A DNA stretch of 64,000 bases, from the NCBI RefSeq assembly GCF_007744675.1, contig NZ_CP036269.1:7323917-7387916 (forward strand), written 5' to 3'. The notes under the pieces are model-generated. The model worked only from the letters and a program-made list of their open reading frames with translations. It was not told the DNA's origin and ran no database searches. The position numbers were made by a program, and so were the translations under genes. This DNA comes from Gimesia alba. Its GTDB lineage: Bacteria > Planctomycetota > Planctomycetia > Planctomycetales > Planctomycetaceae. Positions 1 to 8,087 of this stretch are shown piece by piece. The first letter of the stretch is position 1. Each line of letters starts with the position of its first letter.

Positions 1-137
1 TTTACTGAAGCGTCTCCAGGGCCATTTGGATCGAGTAGATTAGATTGAGACACGCTACGGTAAAATGTGACTCGCTCTAGCTCGGTGATAAGGTTTGTTT
101 TTCTACCACGAAAAAACACGAAAACAGAACAGGGTAG

Positions 138-156
138 CCCCGGATGCAATCCGGGG
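138..156. repeat. Short palindromic hairpin, REP-like
   Basis: Perfect 8-bp arms CCCCGGAT and ATCCGGGG enclose a GCA loop. It lies in non-coding sequence. The form resembles short extragenic palindromes scattered through bacterial genomes, but no second copy was noticed in this window, so calling it a dispersed repeat is inference. Confidence 0.4.
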
Positions 157-377
157 TGAGCGCAGCGAACTGGAGTTCACAGCGCACGCATTCAATTCAC
201 AACAGAGTCTCCAGAATGAGGTACGCGTCTGAAACATACTCCATACACTCTGTTGCCTCCGACAATCCCGAATTCCATTCGGGACCATCCGATGTTTTTC
301 TACCACAAGCATTTCGAACGCACACCAAAAAGGGCATCCAACCGGGGGTAACGCCCTGCGGCTAATTTTGAAATACA

Positions 378-507
378 GTAGGGTGTCGCCCCGCCTGTCA
401 ATGATCGGACTTTTTGAACCGTTCGAATGGAACCAACCTGACCGTGCGAAGGCGGGCACTGTCATCAACGCAATCCCTGCGGGCGGGCACATAGACCCGC
501 CCCTACG
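378..507. repeat. Intergenic element bounded by GTAGGG / CCCCTAC
   Basis: The stretch opens with GTAGGGTGTCGCCCCGCC and closes with CCCGCCCCTACG, so its ends are inverted. The right end folds by itself: GGGCGGG (481-487) pairs with CCCGCCC (496-502) around an 8-base loop. An internal GGCGGGCAC is repeated near the right end. The form is that of a small non-autonomous palindromic element (REP/MITE-like). It sits just downstream of the transporter gene on the minus strand, where the hairpin could also act on the transcript's 3' end. Confidence 0.45.
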
Positions 508-528
508 CCAGAGAGTGTCTTTTCAATT

Positions 529-2703
529 TCAATCGACCCAGTGCAGGACATTGCGGATGATGGACCAGCGGGGCTGGGAGACGGCGTCGTCTTTGCCGAG
601 AATCCAATAATTGTAGAGTGTGTCGAACACCCCCTCTTTCTTTTTGAGTTCGAGCCAGACTTCCATGAACTCTTCAAATTCGATGTCGTGTGCACCGAGG
701 TAATACATGGGAACGCGGACATTTTTCTTAAAAGGGTTGATCACGGAAAACTCGGGATAGAGCAGCGTCCAGGCAGCGCCCGCTTCCGCACTGGTGACCA
801 TAATATCGGCCCCCTCTGCTTTTTTCTGGAAGAAGTCCTCTTCGGAATTGATGGAAACAAAGCTTGCGTTGGGAAAGAATTCGTGGGCCTTTTCGTCAAA
901 AAAGCTATTGGCGACGACGGCAATTTTCAGCTGGGGTGAATGCCGTAAGACTTCGAATTCCAGAAAGTCGACCTTGCGGTAGTCAGGCAGGACAATGGCC
1001 AATGTGACATCCATATACGAATCAGCAACCGGGAACGCGGTCGCCCGTTCGATGGTGCCTTCCAACCCTGACATAGCCAGATCGAAGTGATCCTCGTTCA
1101 ATTGCTTGATCAGGGTCTGGGGTGTGAACGGAACAAATTCGATGTCCACGCCCAGATCCAGAGCCAGGCGATGGGCCATATCGATATCAAAGCCGACTAA
1201 TTCTCCCTGATCATTGAAGTAAGAAAAAGGCAAGCGTTTGGCGTCAAAACCAAGGCGGATTGACCCGCGTCTGCGGATACGATCAATGCGAGTTTCATTC
1301 TCCTGGATAGGATCGGGGTTGGGTGTCGATTCCTTCAGGATGGTCTCAGAGACTCCAGGGAACAGTAACTGCCGATCGGCGATCATCGCTTTGGACTGAT
1401 AGAGGTCCTTGAAGGTAAATTCCAGAACAGTATGAATGCCGGTAATCAAGATCCCGGCCAGACAGAGTGAAAGAAACGTGTATGTGAAAAACCGTTTCCA
1501 CTGCACTTTGAGTGTTCCCGAAAGGGAAGCAGCAGTGAGTACCGCAAACGAAAACAGGTAGACCGTCCGCAGGGCATCTCCCAGTCGGGTGGTATAGACG
1601 CCGACCGCCAGATAAAGTTGAAAAATATCGTGCGGAATATGCATCAGGTCGAGCAGCCAGGGAATCGTGACAGCAGGCTTAGCGAACGAACCGGCCATAC
1701 CCAGCGAGAGAAACTTGGGATATTGCTCGGGCATTAAGCTGGTGCCATAGAACCAGGCGGAGAATGGAATAAAAATCAGGCCGACAATCCGGCCCAGATC
1801 GGGAAAGGGAAAGACGAGGGGCACCAGCACATCGGGCGAGCCGCCGGTTTCGTCTTTTTCCAGATCATAGCGGTCTAATAATTCTCGCGCTGCTTCCACA
1901 ATCAGGGGCAGCACTGCAAACGTACTGCTGAGCACGAACGCCGCGATCACTGCCGGCTGTGAAACGCGTACTGCATCCCAGTAGCGGACGGGAGTGCAGA
2001 TCGAAAGCAGCATCGGCAAGATACCCACTGTGATCATGATGGTCGCAACAGAATAGGTAATGAGATAGGCCTGTAGCAAACCGAATTTTTCAAAGGGCAA
2101 TGTGCCAACGGCATACGCGACAATCGCGAATACGCCAAACGGCGAGAGATGCACAACAAAGCGGTTCAGCCTCATCAACGCGCTGACAGCAACGGAGAGG
2201 GGATCGAGCAGATGTTCCCGTCTGGGGATACTGCTTAAAGCGATCCCCACACCGATTGAGAACAAAACTACGGCAGGGACCGCATTATTGGCGAGCGAGA
2301 AAAAGGGATTGGCGGGGACGAATAGGTCGTAGAGGCTCTCTGTCTTCGGTCCTTCGATAATACTGGTACTGAAGAACGCCCCCTTTTGCCAGAACGGAAA
2401 CGAGAGAGACATCAGAGCGACGGAGAACAGGCCGATACACCACAAAATCAAAAGCAATACAATGACCGTGAACGCCATATTGCGTGTCTGTTTGATTGAG
2501 ATCCGCCCCAGATTCAGAATCAGGGAGAGAGTGATATACGGAAGCACGGTCATCTGCAACAGACCGATAAAGATATCGCCAACCGCTTTGAGCGGGGCGC
2601 ACAGATCACCAAAAAACAAACCACAGACGATCCCCAACACCAGACTCGTTAGAATCCATGTGGTTAATCCGGGTTTGAAATGTGCCTGAGCTGCTTTTTC
2701 CAT
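529..2703 (-). CDS. DAACS-type membrane transporter fused to a periplasmic solute-binding domain
   Basis: A 724-residue fusion. Residues about 10-395 are a dicarboxylate/amino acid:cation symporter core (SLC1/GltP family) with many hydrophobic segments and the HP1-like 'SST' at 259-261. A further membrane segment (about 405-428), preceded by WKR, should bring the chain back to the periplasm. Residues about 472-700 form a family-3 amino-acid-type solute-binding domain, with the typical opening 'RIRRRGSIRLGFD' and 'LVGFDIDMA'. The symporter signatures are altered. The usual NMDGT is replaced by FPDLGR near 300-305. The usual RTxxNVxGD in the last helix reads RTVYLFSFA near 379-387. Both motifs carry sodium and substrate ligands in the family, so coupled transport may be changed or lost. 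ATG start at 2703. It could be a transporter fed by its own binding domain, or a receptor. The domain calls are firm and the function is not. Confidence 0.85.
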   Translation of the reverse strand: MEKAAQAHFKPGLTTWILTSLVLGIVCGLFFGDLCAPLKAVGDIFIGLLQMTVLPYITLSLILNLGRISIKQTRNMAFTVIVLLLILWCIGLFSVALMSLSFPFWQKGAFFSTSIIEGPKTESLYDLFVPANPFFSLANNAVPAVVLFSIGVGIALSSIPRREHLLDPLSVAVSALMRLNRFVVHLSPFGVFAIVAYAVGTLPFEKFGLLQAYLITYSVATIMITVGILPMLLSICTPVRYWDAVRVSQPAVIAAFVLSSTFAVLPLIVEAARELLDRYDLEKDETGGSPDVLVPLVFPFPDLGRIVGLIFIPFSAWFYGTSLMPEQYPKFLSLGMAGSFAKPAVTIPWLLDLMHIPHDIFQLYLAVGVYTTRLGDALRTVYLFSFAVLTAASLSGTLKVQWKRFFTYTFLSLCLAGILITGIHTVLEFTFKDLYQSKAMIADRQLLFPGVSETILKESTPNPDPIQENETRIDRIRRRGSIRLGFDAKRLPFSYFNDQGELVGFDIDMAHRLALDLGVDIEFVPFTPQTLIKQLNEDHFDLAMSGLEGTIERATAFPVADSYMDVTLAIVLPDYRKVDFLEFEVLRHSPQLKIAVVANSFFDEKAHEFFPNASFVSINSEEDFFQKKAEGADIMVTSAEAGAAWTLLYPEFSVINPFKKNVRVPMYYLGAHDIEFEEFMEVWLELKKKEGVFDTLYNYWILGKDDAVSQPRWSIIRNVLHWVD

Positions 2704-2751
2704 TCGCCAAATCCTTGCGTGCAGGTACCAGTGCCGGAAAAAACTTTCACA

Positions 2752-2839
2752 CTTCCGGAAAACCGATACTTGTCATGGATAAATCCCCACTGGAAGTGTA
2801 TGGTTCCAGTGAAGATACTGTTAATAACGTAACCAGCTG
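2752..2839. repeat. Intergenic sequence related to 46914-47034
   Basis: This non-coding stretch lies between the divergent transporter (minus) and methyltransferase (plus) genes. It shares ordered blocks with the spacer before the MotB-like gene: CCGGAAAACCGAT / CCGGAAACCGAT, CCCC-TGGAAGT, GTTCCAG and GA-GAT-CTGTTAATA. The copy here is shorter, as if about 25 bases were lost in the middle. Its role is unknown. Confidence 0.35.
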
Positions 2840-2921
2840 AGTGAATCGAGACAATCAAGGTACTCCCCTGAATCTTGATTCTTAACAGAAAACCGTTCTA
2901 TTTCCAGGCTGTCGATCCTGT

Positions 2922-3497
2922 ATGGCATTTTCCTTTTCCTATCATAGTCAGCACGTCACATTTGAAACTGCGCCCGACTTATTTTCTCCTAAAAATCTGG
3001 ATCGGGGAACGGAGGCCATGTTATCCACGGTGACGTTCGAACCGGGACAGCGTGTGCTGGATCTGGGGTGCGGGTATGGCGTGGTGGGAATCTTAGCGGC
3101 AAAGATCGTGGGGCCGGAAAATGTGGTGATGACGGACGTCGACCCACTGGCAGTGAAAACCGCACGACGGAATGCCGAGCAGAACAATGTCGCGGGTGTC
3201 ACCATTCTCCAAAGCAACGGTTTCCAGGATCATCAGGAAACCGATTTTGACTGGATCCTGTCGAACCCGCCTTACCATGAAGATTTTTCCGTCGCCAAGC
3301 ACTTCATCATGAAAGGGTTCAACCGCCTGAAGATCGGCGGGCAAATGGTAATGGTCACACGGCGTCGGTTGTGGTACCAGAAAAAACTCTCCAGCATTTT
3401 CGGCGGCACAGACGTGCATGAGATCGACGGTTACTTTGTATTTCATGCAGAAAAACGCCGCCCGACATACGCTGCGCGGAAACGAAGAAACCGGTGA
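2922..3497 (+). CDS. Class I SAM-dependent methyltransferase, RsmC/MTS-like
   Basis: A 191-residue Rossmann-fold methyltransferase. SAM motif I is VLDLGCGYGVVG (about 46-57), the acidic end of strand 2 is TDVDPLAV, and the catalytic NPPY motif follows 'WILSN' near residue 112. NPPY with this spacing is typical of the MTS domain that methylates the exocyclic amine of guanine in rRNA (RsmC, m2G1207 of 16S) or adenine/glutamine in related enzymes. RsmC of E. coli carries an extra N-terminal half. This protein has only the catalytic domain, like the shorter versions in Gram-positives. The C-terminus is very basic (RKRRNR), which fits RNA binding. ATG start at 2922. It stands alone, divergent from the transporter gene. 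The fold is certain, the substrate is inferred. Confidence 0.85.
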   Translation: MAFSFSYHSQHVTFETAPDLFSPKNLDRGTEAMLSTVTFEPGQRVLDLGCGYGVVGILAAKIVGPENVVMTDVDPLAVKTARRNAEQNNVAGVTILQSNGFQDHQETDFDWILSNPPYHEDFSVAKHFIMKGFNRLKIGGQMVMVTRRRLWYQKKLSSIFGGTDVHEIDGYFVFHAEKRRPTYAARKRRNR

Positions 3498-4033
3498 ACT
3501 TCAACAACGATACTTCTCGCTTTTCATCTCTGCCTGTATGAGCGACATCGGATAAAATCCGACACAAGTCTGCCTTTTCACAGAACGTCTCTTTCGGCAG
3601 GGATGTTGTATGATCTCGCTCCTGCTGCGAGTCAGTCCATCATCGTGATCGGCGTGAGTGCGTCAAGCAGGAAGCTCAAACATGGCATAATGTCGTCCGG
3701 ATCTTGTCGGAGGTTGTCGTACTATTGTTCAAACAGTGTCAGTTTGCGTTCAAAATGTCGCACAGAATCATGTTCATTCGAAAGTGCTTTCCTGTTCAGA
3801 CAGCCCCAAAACGCGCTCAAACCAGCGGGTTTTATAGTGCGTTTTTCAACAGGGGAAGCAAGTCTTCACAATTTCTTTCGACCCTGCTCGCGCGCGCGAC
3901 GCATGGTCCGCATTTTCAAAATAGGCGTGAGAGAGTCAAGAAAAGAAAATACCCCTGTGAAACAGGGGTAAAATGGAAATTCAAACAGGCGCCTGTTTGT
4001 CAAGAATTATTGGAGCACCCTGGCACAGTGATC
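3498..4033. other. Intergenic, holds the carB terminator
   Basis: There is no supported gene between the methyltransferase and the 3' end of carB. The right part holds a strong hairpin terminator for carB (3941-3970) and a perfect 18-bp palindrome, CAAACAGGCGCCTGTTTG, at 3982-3999. The rest shows only short unconvincing frames. Confidence 0.7.
3941..3970 (-). terminator. Rho-independent terminator of carB
   Basis: Read on the minus strand, a 9-bp stem TACCCCTGT/ACAGGGGTA with a 3-base loop is followed at once by ATTTTCTTTTC. It lies about 65 bases after the carB stop codon. Stem strength and U-rich tail make it convincing. Confidence 0.85.
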
Positions 4034-7000
4034 TCAGCAGACTTCAATTTCGGCCATCCAGTCCTGCAGTGCCCGGACCTGCGGTGTGGGGTCAGCAGCG
4101 AGGGCTTCCAGGGCTTTGACAACCGCGAGACAGCCGGGGATGGTGGTCACGCAGGTCACGCCGTAAGAGACGGAAGCCGAGCGAATTTTTCCTTCGTCGG
4201 TTCGCGACCCTTTGCCGCTGGGAGTATTGAAGATGAACTGTACTTCTTCATTCGCCATCATGTCGAGCAGGTTGGGCCGTCCCTCTTTGAGTTTCTTGAC
4301 GGTGGCGACTTCAATCCCTGCTTCTTTCAACACGCGAGCGGTTCCGGAAGTGGAGACGATCTTGAAACCGAGTTCGATGAGTCGGCGGGCCGGCTCGATC
4401 ATCATGTCTTTGTAGACGTCGGCCATACTGATGAAGACAGTGCCTTCCGAAGGCAGACTGGTACTGGCGGCAAGCTGGCTTTTGGCAAACGCCATCGCGA
4501 AGCCTTCCGAAATCCCCATCACTTCGCCGGTCGAACGCATTTCGGGGCCGAGAATGATATCGACGCCCAGGAAGCGGGAGAAGGGGAACACGCTCTCTTT
4601 GACCGAGGTATGTCTGGGCACAGGTTCTCTGGTGACGCCTTGCTCAAGCAAGGAGACTCCCGCCATCACTTTCGCAGCCACGCGTGGCAGAGAGAGCCCG
4701 GTGGCTTTCGAGACGAATGGAGACGTCCGGCTGGCACGCGGGTTGACTTCCAGAATATAGACCGTGTATTCGTCATCTGTCTTTTTGACGGCGAACTGGA
4801 TATTCATCAGCCCTTTGACCTTCAGTTCGCGTGCCAGGGCGTGTGTGGCCCGTTTGATTTCATCAATCACAGAATCAGGCAGCGAGTGCGGCGGCAGCAC
4901 ACAGGCAGAATCGCCGGAGTGCACGCCGGCTTCTTCGATGTGTTCCATCACGCCGCCGACGAGGGTGGTGATTCCGTCGGAAATGGCATCGACATCGACT
5001 TCGATCGCATCTTCCAGGAACTGATCGACGAGTACTGGATGATCGGGGGAGGCGTTGACGGCTTCGTTCATATAGCGAACGAGAGATTCTTCATCGTAAC
5101 AGATTTCCATGGCCCGGCCGCCGAGAACATAACTGGGTCGAACCAGAATCGGATAGCTGATTTTATTAGCGACGGTGCGAGCACTTTCAGTATCAGTGGC
5201 GATGCCATTGGGGGGTTGGTGCAGTTCCAGTTTTTCCAGAATCGCCTGAAAGCGTTCGCGGTCTTCAGCCGCATCGATCATTTCGGGGCTGGTTCCGATG
5301 ATGTTGACGCCAGCGGCTTCCAGCCCGCGAGCCAGGTTAAGAGGCGTCTGACCGCCGAACTGTACGATCACGCCATCGGGTTTCATCCGATCGCAGATAT
5401 TCAGCACGTCTTCGGTTGTGAGTGGCTCGAAGAACAGATGGTCGGAGGTGTCATAGTCGGTCGAAACGGTTTCGGGGTTCGAATTGACCATGATGCTTTC
5501 GATGCCCAACTCTTGCAGAGCGAACGAAGCCTGACAGCAGCAGTAATCGAATTCGATCCCCTGCCCGATACGATTGGGGCCGCCGCCGAGAATCATAATC
5601 CGACGTTTATGGTCGGTATTCGCCGGTGTTTCGTCTTCCTGCTCGTAAGTGGAATAGAAATACGGCGTGAAGGCTTCGAATTCGGCAGCACAAGTATCGA
5701 CCTGTTTGAAGGTCGCTTCAATCCCCAGATTCTTGCGGTAGTGGCGAACATCCATTTCGGTGGAATCGAGCCAGAAGGCGAGTTGTTTGTCGGAGTATCC
5801 ATACTGCTTGGCTTTTTTCATGAACGCGTAGTCCATGTCTTCCAGACGGGCAACCTGGCGGATCTGGTCTTCAAACTCAACCAGTTGTCTGATGTGATTC
5901 AGGAACCAGGGATCGATATCGCACAATTCATGAATCTGTTCTGTCGTCAGTCCAAACTTGAAAGCATAACGGACATAGAAGATGCGTTCTTCATTGGGAA
6001 CAGACAGCTTTGCCTGGATCTTATCTTTGGATGGCTGCTTGGAGGTTCCCCAGAGGTCTTTGTTACCGCCCCCCAGTCCGAAGTGGCCGATCTCCAGGCC
6101 GCGAAGTGCTTTCTGGAGCGACTCTTTAAACGTACGCCCGATGGACATGGTTTCGCCGACCGATTTCATCTGCACGGTCAGCACAGGATCCGCGTCGGGA
6201 AATTTTTCGAACGTCCAGCGGGGAATTTTGGTGACGACGTAATCGATGGTTGGCTCAAAACAGGCCAGTGTTTCGCGGGTGATGTCGTTCCGAATTTCAT
6301 CGAGTCGATACCCAACGGCAAGTTTTGCGGCGATTTTGGCGATGGGGAACCCGGTCGCTTTCGAAGCCAGCGCGCTGGAGCGGCTGACGCGGGGATTCAT
6401 TTCGATAATCGTCATGCGGCCGGTGTCGGGGTTGATGGCAAACTGCACGTTGGAACCGCCGGTTTCAACGCCGATTTCACGCATACAGGCAATCGTGGCA
6501 TCGCGCATCCGCTGGTATTCTTTGTCGGTCAGCGTTTGGGCCGGTGCAACAGTAATGGAATCACCGGTATGCACGCCCATCGGGTCAAAGTTTTCGATCG
6601 CGCAGATGATCACAACATTGTCGGCCTGGTCACGCATGACCTCCATCTCGTATTCTTTCCAGCCGAGGATGGATTCTTCGAGCAGGACTTCATTGACGGG
6701 AGAGAGCGCGAGACCGCTCCGTACTTTTTGTTCGAATTCCTCGCGGTTGTAGGCAACTCCGCCGCCTGTTCCACCCAGGGTATAACTGGCGCGAATGATG
6801 ATTGGCAAGCCGATGTCCTTCACTGCGGCATTGGCCTCTTCCATATTATGAACGACCGCACTGCGGGGGCAGTCGAGGCCGATTTTCGTCATGGCCTCTT
6901 TGAATTGATCGCGGCTTTCGGCTTTGGCGATGACCGATTCCTTGGCGCCGATCAACTCGACCCCCAGTTGATCGAGGATTCCCCGGCGGGCAAGATCCAT

Positions 7001-7297
7001 GGCGGCATTCAAGCCGGTCTGGCCTCCGAGCGTTGGCAACAAGGCGTCTGGTTTCTCGATTTCGATTACTTTTTGAATGTATTGCCAGGTAATCGGCTCG
7101 ATATAGGTCCGATGAGCGGTATCGGGATCGGTCATAATCGTAGCGGGATTGGAGTTCACCAATACCACCTCATAACCGTCTTCTCTCAAAGCCTTACAGG
7201 CTTGTGTACCGGAATAGTCAAACTCACAGGCTTGCCCGATCACAATCGGACCGGAGCCAATGATCAATATTTTGTGAATATCGTCGCGTCTGGGCAC
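4034..7297 (-). CDS. carB: Carbamoyl-phosphate synthase large subunit
   Basis: A 1087-residue protein, close to the usual 1070-1080. It makes carbamoyl phosphate from bicarbonate, ATP and ammonia passed from the CarA glutaminase, for pyrimidine and arginine synthesis. The internal duplication is visible. Each half opens with a nucleotide-fold loop ('[17 protein letters not shown]' near residue 14, '[17 protein letters not shown]' near 570) and carries an ATP-grasp domain with EMNPR or EVNPR ligands. The end is an MGS-like allosteric domain with '[14 protein letters not shown]' and 'TPSG'. The start is GTG at 7297, giving the conserved [17 protein letters not shown] opening. carA is not in the window. 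No operon partner is evident, and a good terminator follows. Confidence 0.98.
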   Translation of the reverse strand: MPRRDDIHKILIIGSGPIVIGQACEFDYSGTQACKALREDGYEVVLVNSNPATIMTDPDTAHRTYIEPITWQYIQKVIEIEKPDALLPTLGGQTGLNAAMDLARRGILDQLGVELIGAKESVIAKAESRDQFKEAMTKIGLDCPRSAVVHNMEEANAAVKDIGLPIIIRASYTLGGTGGGVAYNREEFEQKVRSGLALSPVNEVLLEESILGWKEYEMEVMRDQADNVVIICAIENFDPMGVHTGDSITVAPAQTLTDKEYQRMRDATIACMREIGVETGGSNVQFAINPDTGRMTIIEMNPRVSRSSALASKATGFPIAKIAAKLAVGYRLDEIRNDITRETLACFEPTIDYVVTKIPRWTFEKFPDADPVLTVQMKSVGETMSIGRTFKESLQKALRGLEIGHFGLGGGNKDLWGTSKQPSKDKIQAKLSVPNEERIFYVRYAFKFGLTTEQIHELCDIDPWFLNHIRQLVEFEDQIRQVARLEDMDYAFMKKAKQYGYSDKQLAFWLDSTEMDVRHYRKNLGIEATFKQVDTCAAEFEAFTPYFYSTYEQEDETPANTDHKRRIMILGGGPNRIGQGIEFDYCCCQASFALQELGIESIMVNSNPETVSTDYDTSDHLFFEPLTTEDVLNICDRMKPDGVIVQFGGQTPLNLARGLEAAGVNIIGTSPEMIDAAEDRERFQAILEKLELHQPPNGIATDTESARTVANKISYPILVRPSYVLGGRAMEICYDEESLVRYMNEAVNASPDHPVLVDQFLEDAIEVDVDAISDGITTLVGGVMEHIEEAGVHSGDSACVLPPHSLPDSVIDEIKRATHALARELKVKGLMNIQFAVKKTDDEYTVYILEVNPRASRTSPFVSKATGLSLPRVAAKVMAGVSLLEQGVTREPVPRHTSVKESVFPFSRFLGVDIILGPEMRSTGEVMGISEGFAMAFAKSQLAASTSLPSEGTVFISMADVYKDMMIEPARRLIELGFKIVSTSGTARVLKEAGIEVATVKKLKEGRPNLLDMMANEEVQFIFNTPSGKGSRTDEGKIRSASVSYGVTCVTTIPGCLAVVKALEALAADPTPQVRALQDWMAEIEVC

Positions 7298-8087
7298 TTT
7301 GTCACATCACCTTAACAGCAAATGTTCATTATCTTTGGGCTGCACTACCTTTTTTTGCGCAAATCTTCCCAACGTTAACAAGCGAAGCGAAATAATCAAG
7401 CAAAGCAGACCAGAAAGTACCAGAACGGTCTTTGAAACGTGCCGGGCTGATACGTCGCGACTGGGTAACTCTCTTAGACCCGAACAATCTTTAGGCCGTG
7501 CTGCTCGTACTGAAACCTCCGATTTTGGCCAGTCACGCCTCAAACTGGAACATGATGCAAAGTTGACCAGACCGACGCCTGACAGGTGGGATCGCATCAC
7601 CAACCTGGCAGGTATTGCAGCTCTGCTGAATCTTTATCTACTGGTTTGGAGAGAAGGCTTTCTCAACCCATCAATTATTTCTGAAGTGAGTTCTGACCGG
7701 AGGGCCTAAAGCAATCTGATTGCCTGTAACGGTTTTACGGATTGAGGTTCAAATTGGATGGGAGCCTTAAGTTGAGGTTCAATAACCGCTTGCCGATCGA
7801 GAGGTTTTTCCTGACTCCATTTCGTACATCTAGACAAATTAATTATTCCCCCTCCACTCAGATACAGGCATTTCATGCATGTCACTCTGCAAAGTGAACA
7901 GCGATGGGAATTTGTTGAGTTTAAGCCACATGTTGATTCAAAAAAACATAAACTTTTTACACGTGAGATTATGTGGCCTATTTGCCTCATTCTCCGACCT
8001 GACTCTCAAGTCACTTAAGTCTGTGATTAACTTTTCTCAGTAAGTGCAATGAAAACTGATCTTCAAGATAATTGAATCGATATCACA
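7298..8087. other. Long intergenic region between carB and the Amt hybrid
   Basis: About 790 bases between divergent genes. Open frames exist on both strands. One on the minus strand (7307-7597) has a hydrophobic stretch and ends 9 bases before the carB GTG, but it is unlike any family I know and overlaps an equally long plus-strand frame, so I do not call either. The last 250 bases are AT-rich and probably hold the promoter of the Amt hybrid. I could not place -35/-10 boxes with confidence. Confidence 0.55.

Larger units (their letters stand above)
1..528. other. Intergenic left edge, no gene recognised
   Basis: No reading frame here resembles a known protein. The stretch holds two hairpin-forming repeats, listed separately: a short palindrome at 138-156 and a GTAGGG-bounded element at 378-507. 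The second begins only 22 bases beyond the stop of the transporter gene at 529. The short frames across it run through both hairpins and look non-coding. The first 130 bases show nothing I can interpret and may follow a gene outside the window. Confidence 0.6.

Noticed and set aside
3982-3999. Perfect 18-bp palindrome CAAACAGGCGCCTGTTTG
   Set aside because: It sits between the carB stop and its terminator where a regulator site would have little effect. It may only be part of the 3' structure.
3704-7315. A 1203-codon open frame on the plus strand across the whole of carB
   Set aside because: It is antisense to an intact, strongly conserved carB in full. The translation is rich in Phe, His, Gly and Asp as expected of a mirror frame, and shows no domain.
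7606-7619. TGGCAGGTATTGCA, looking like a sigma-54 promoter before the ammonium sensor
   Set aside because: The GG and GC elements are two bases too close for a sigma-54 promoter, and the site is about 470 bases from the ATG.
7299-7709. Overlapping frames on both strands between carB and the Amt hybrid (also 7307-7597 and 7706-7990 on the minus strand)
   Set aside because: None has a recognisable fold, signal or RBS. The frames overlap each other, and the one with a hydrophobic stretch is not better than chance. I treat the stretch as non-coding.
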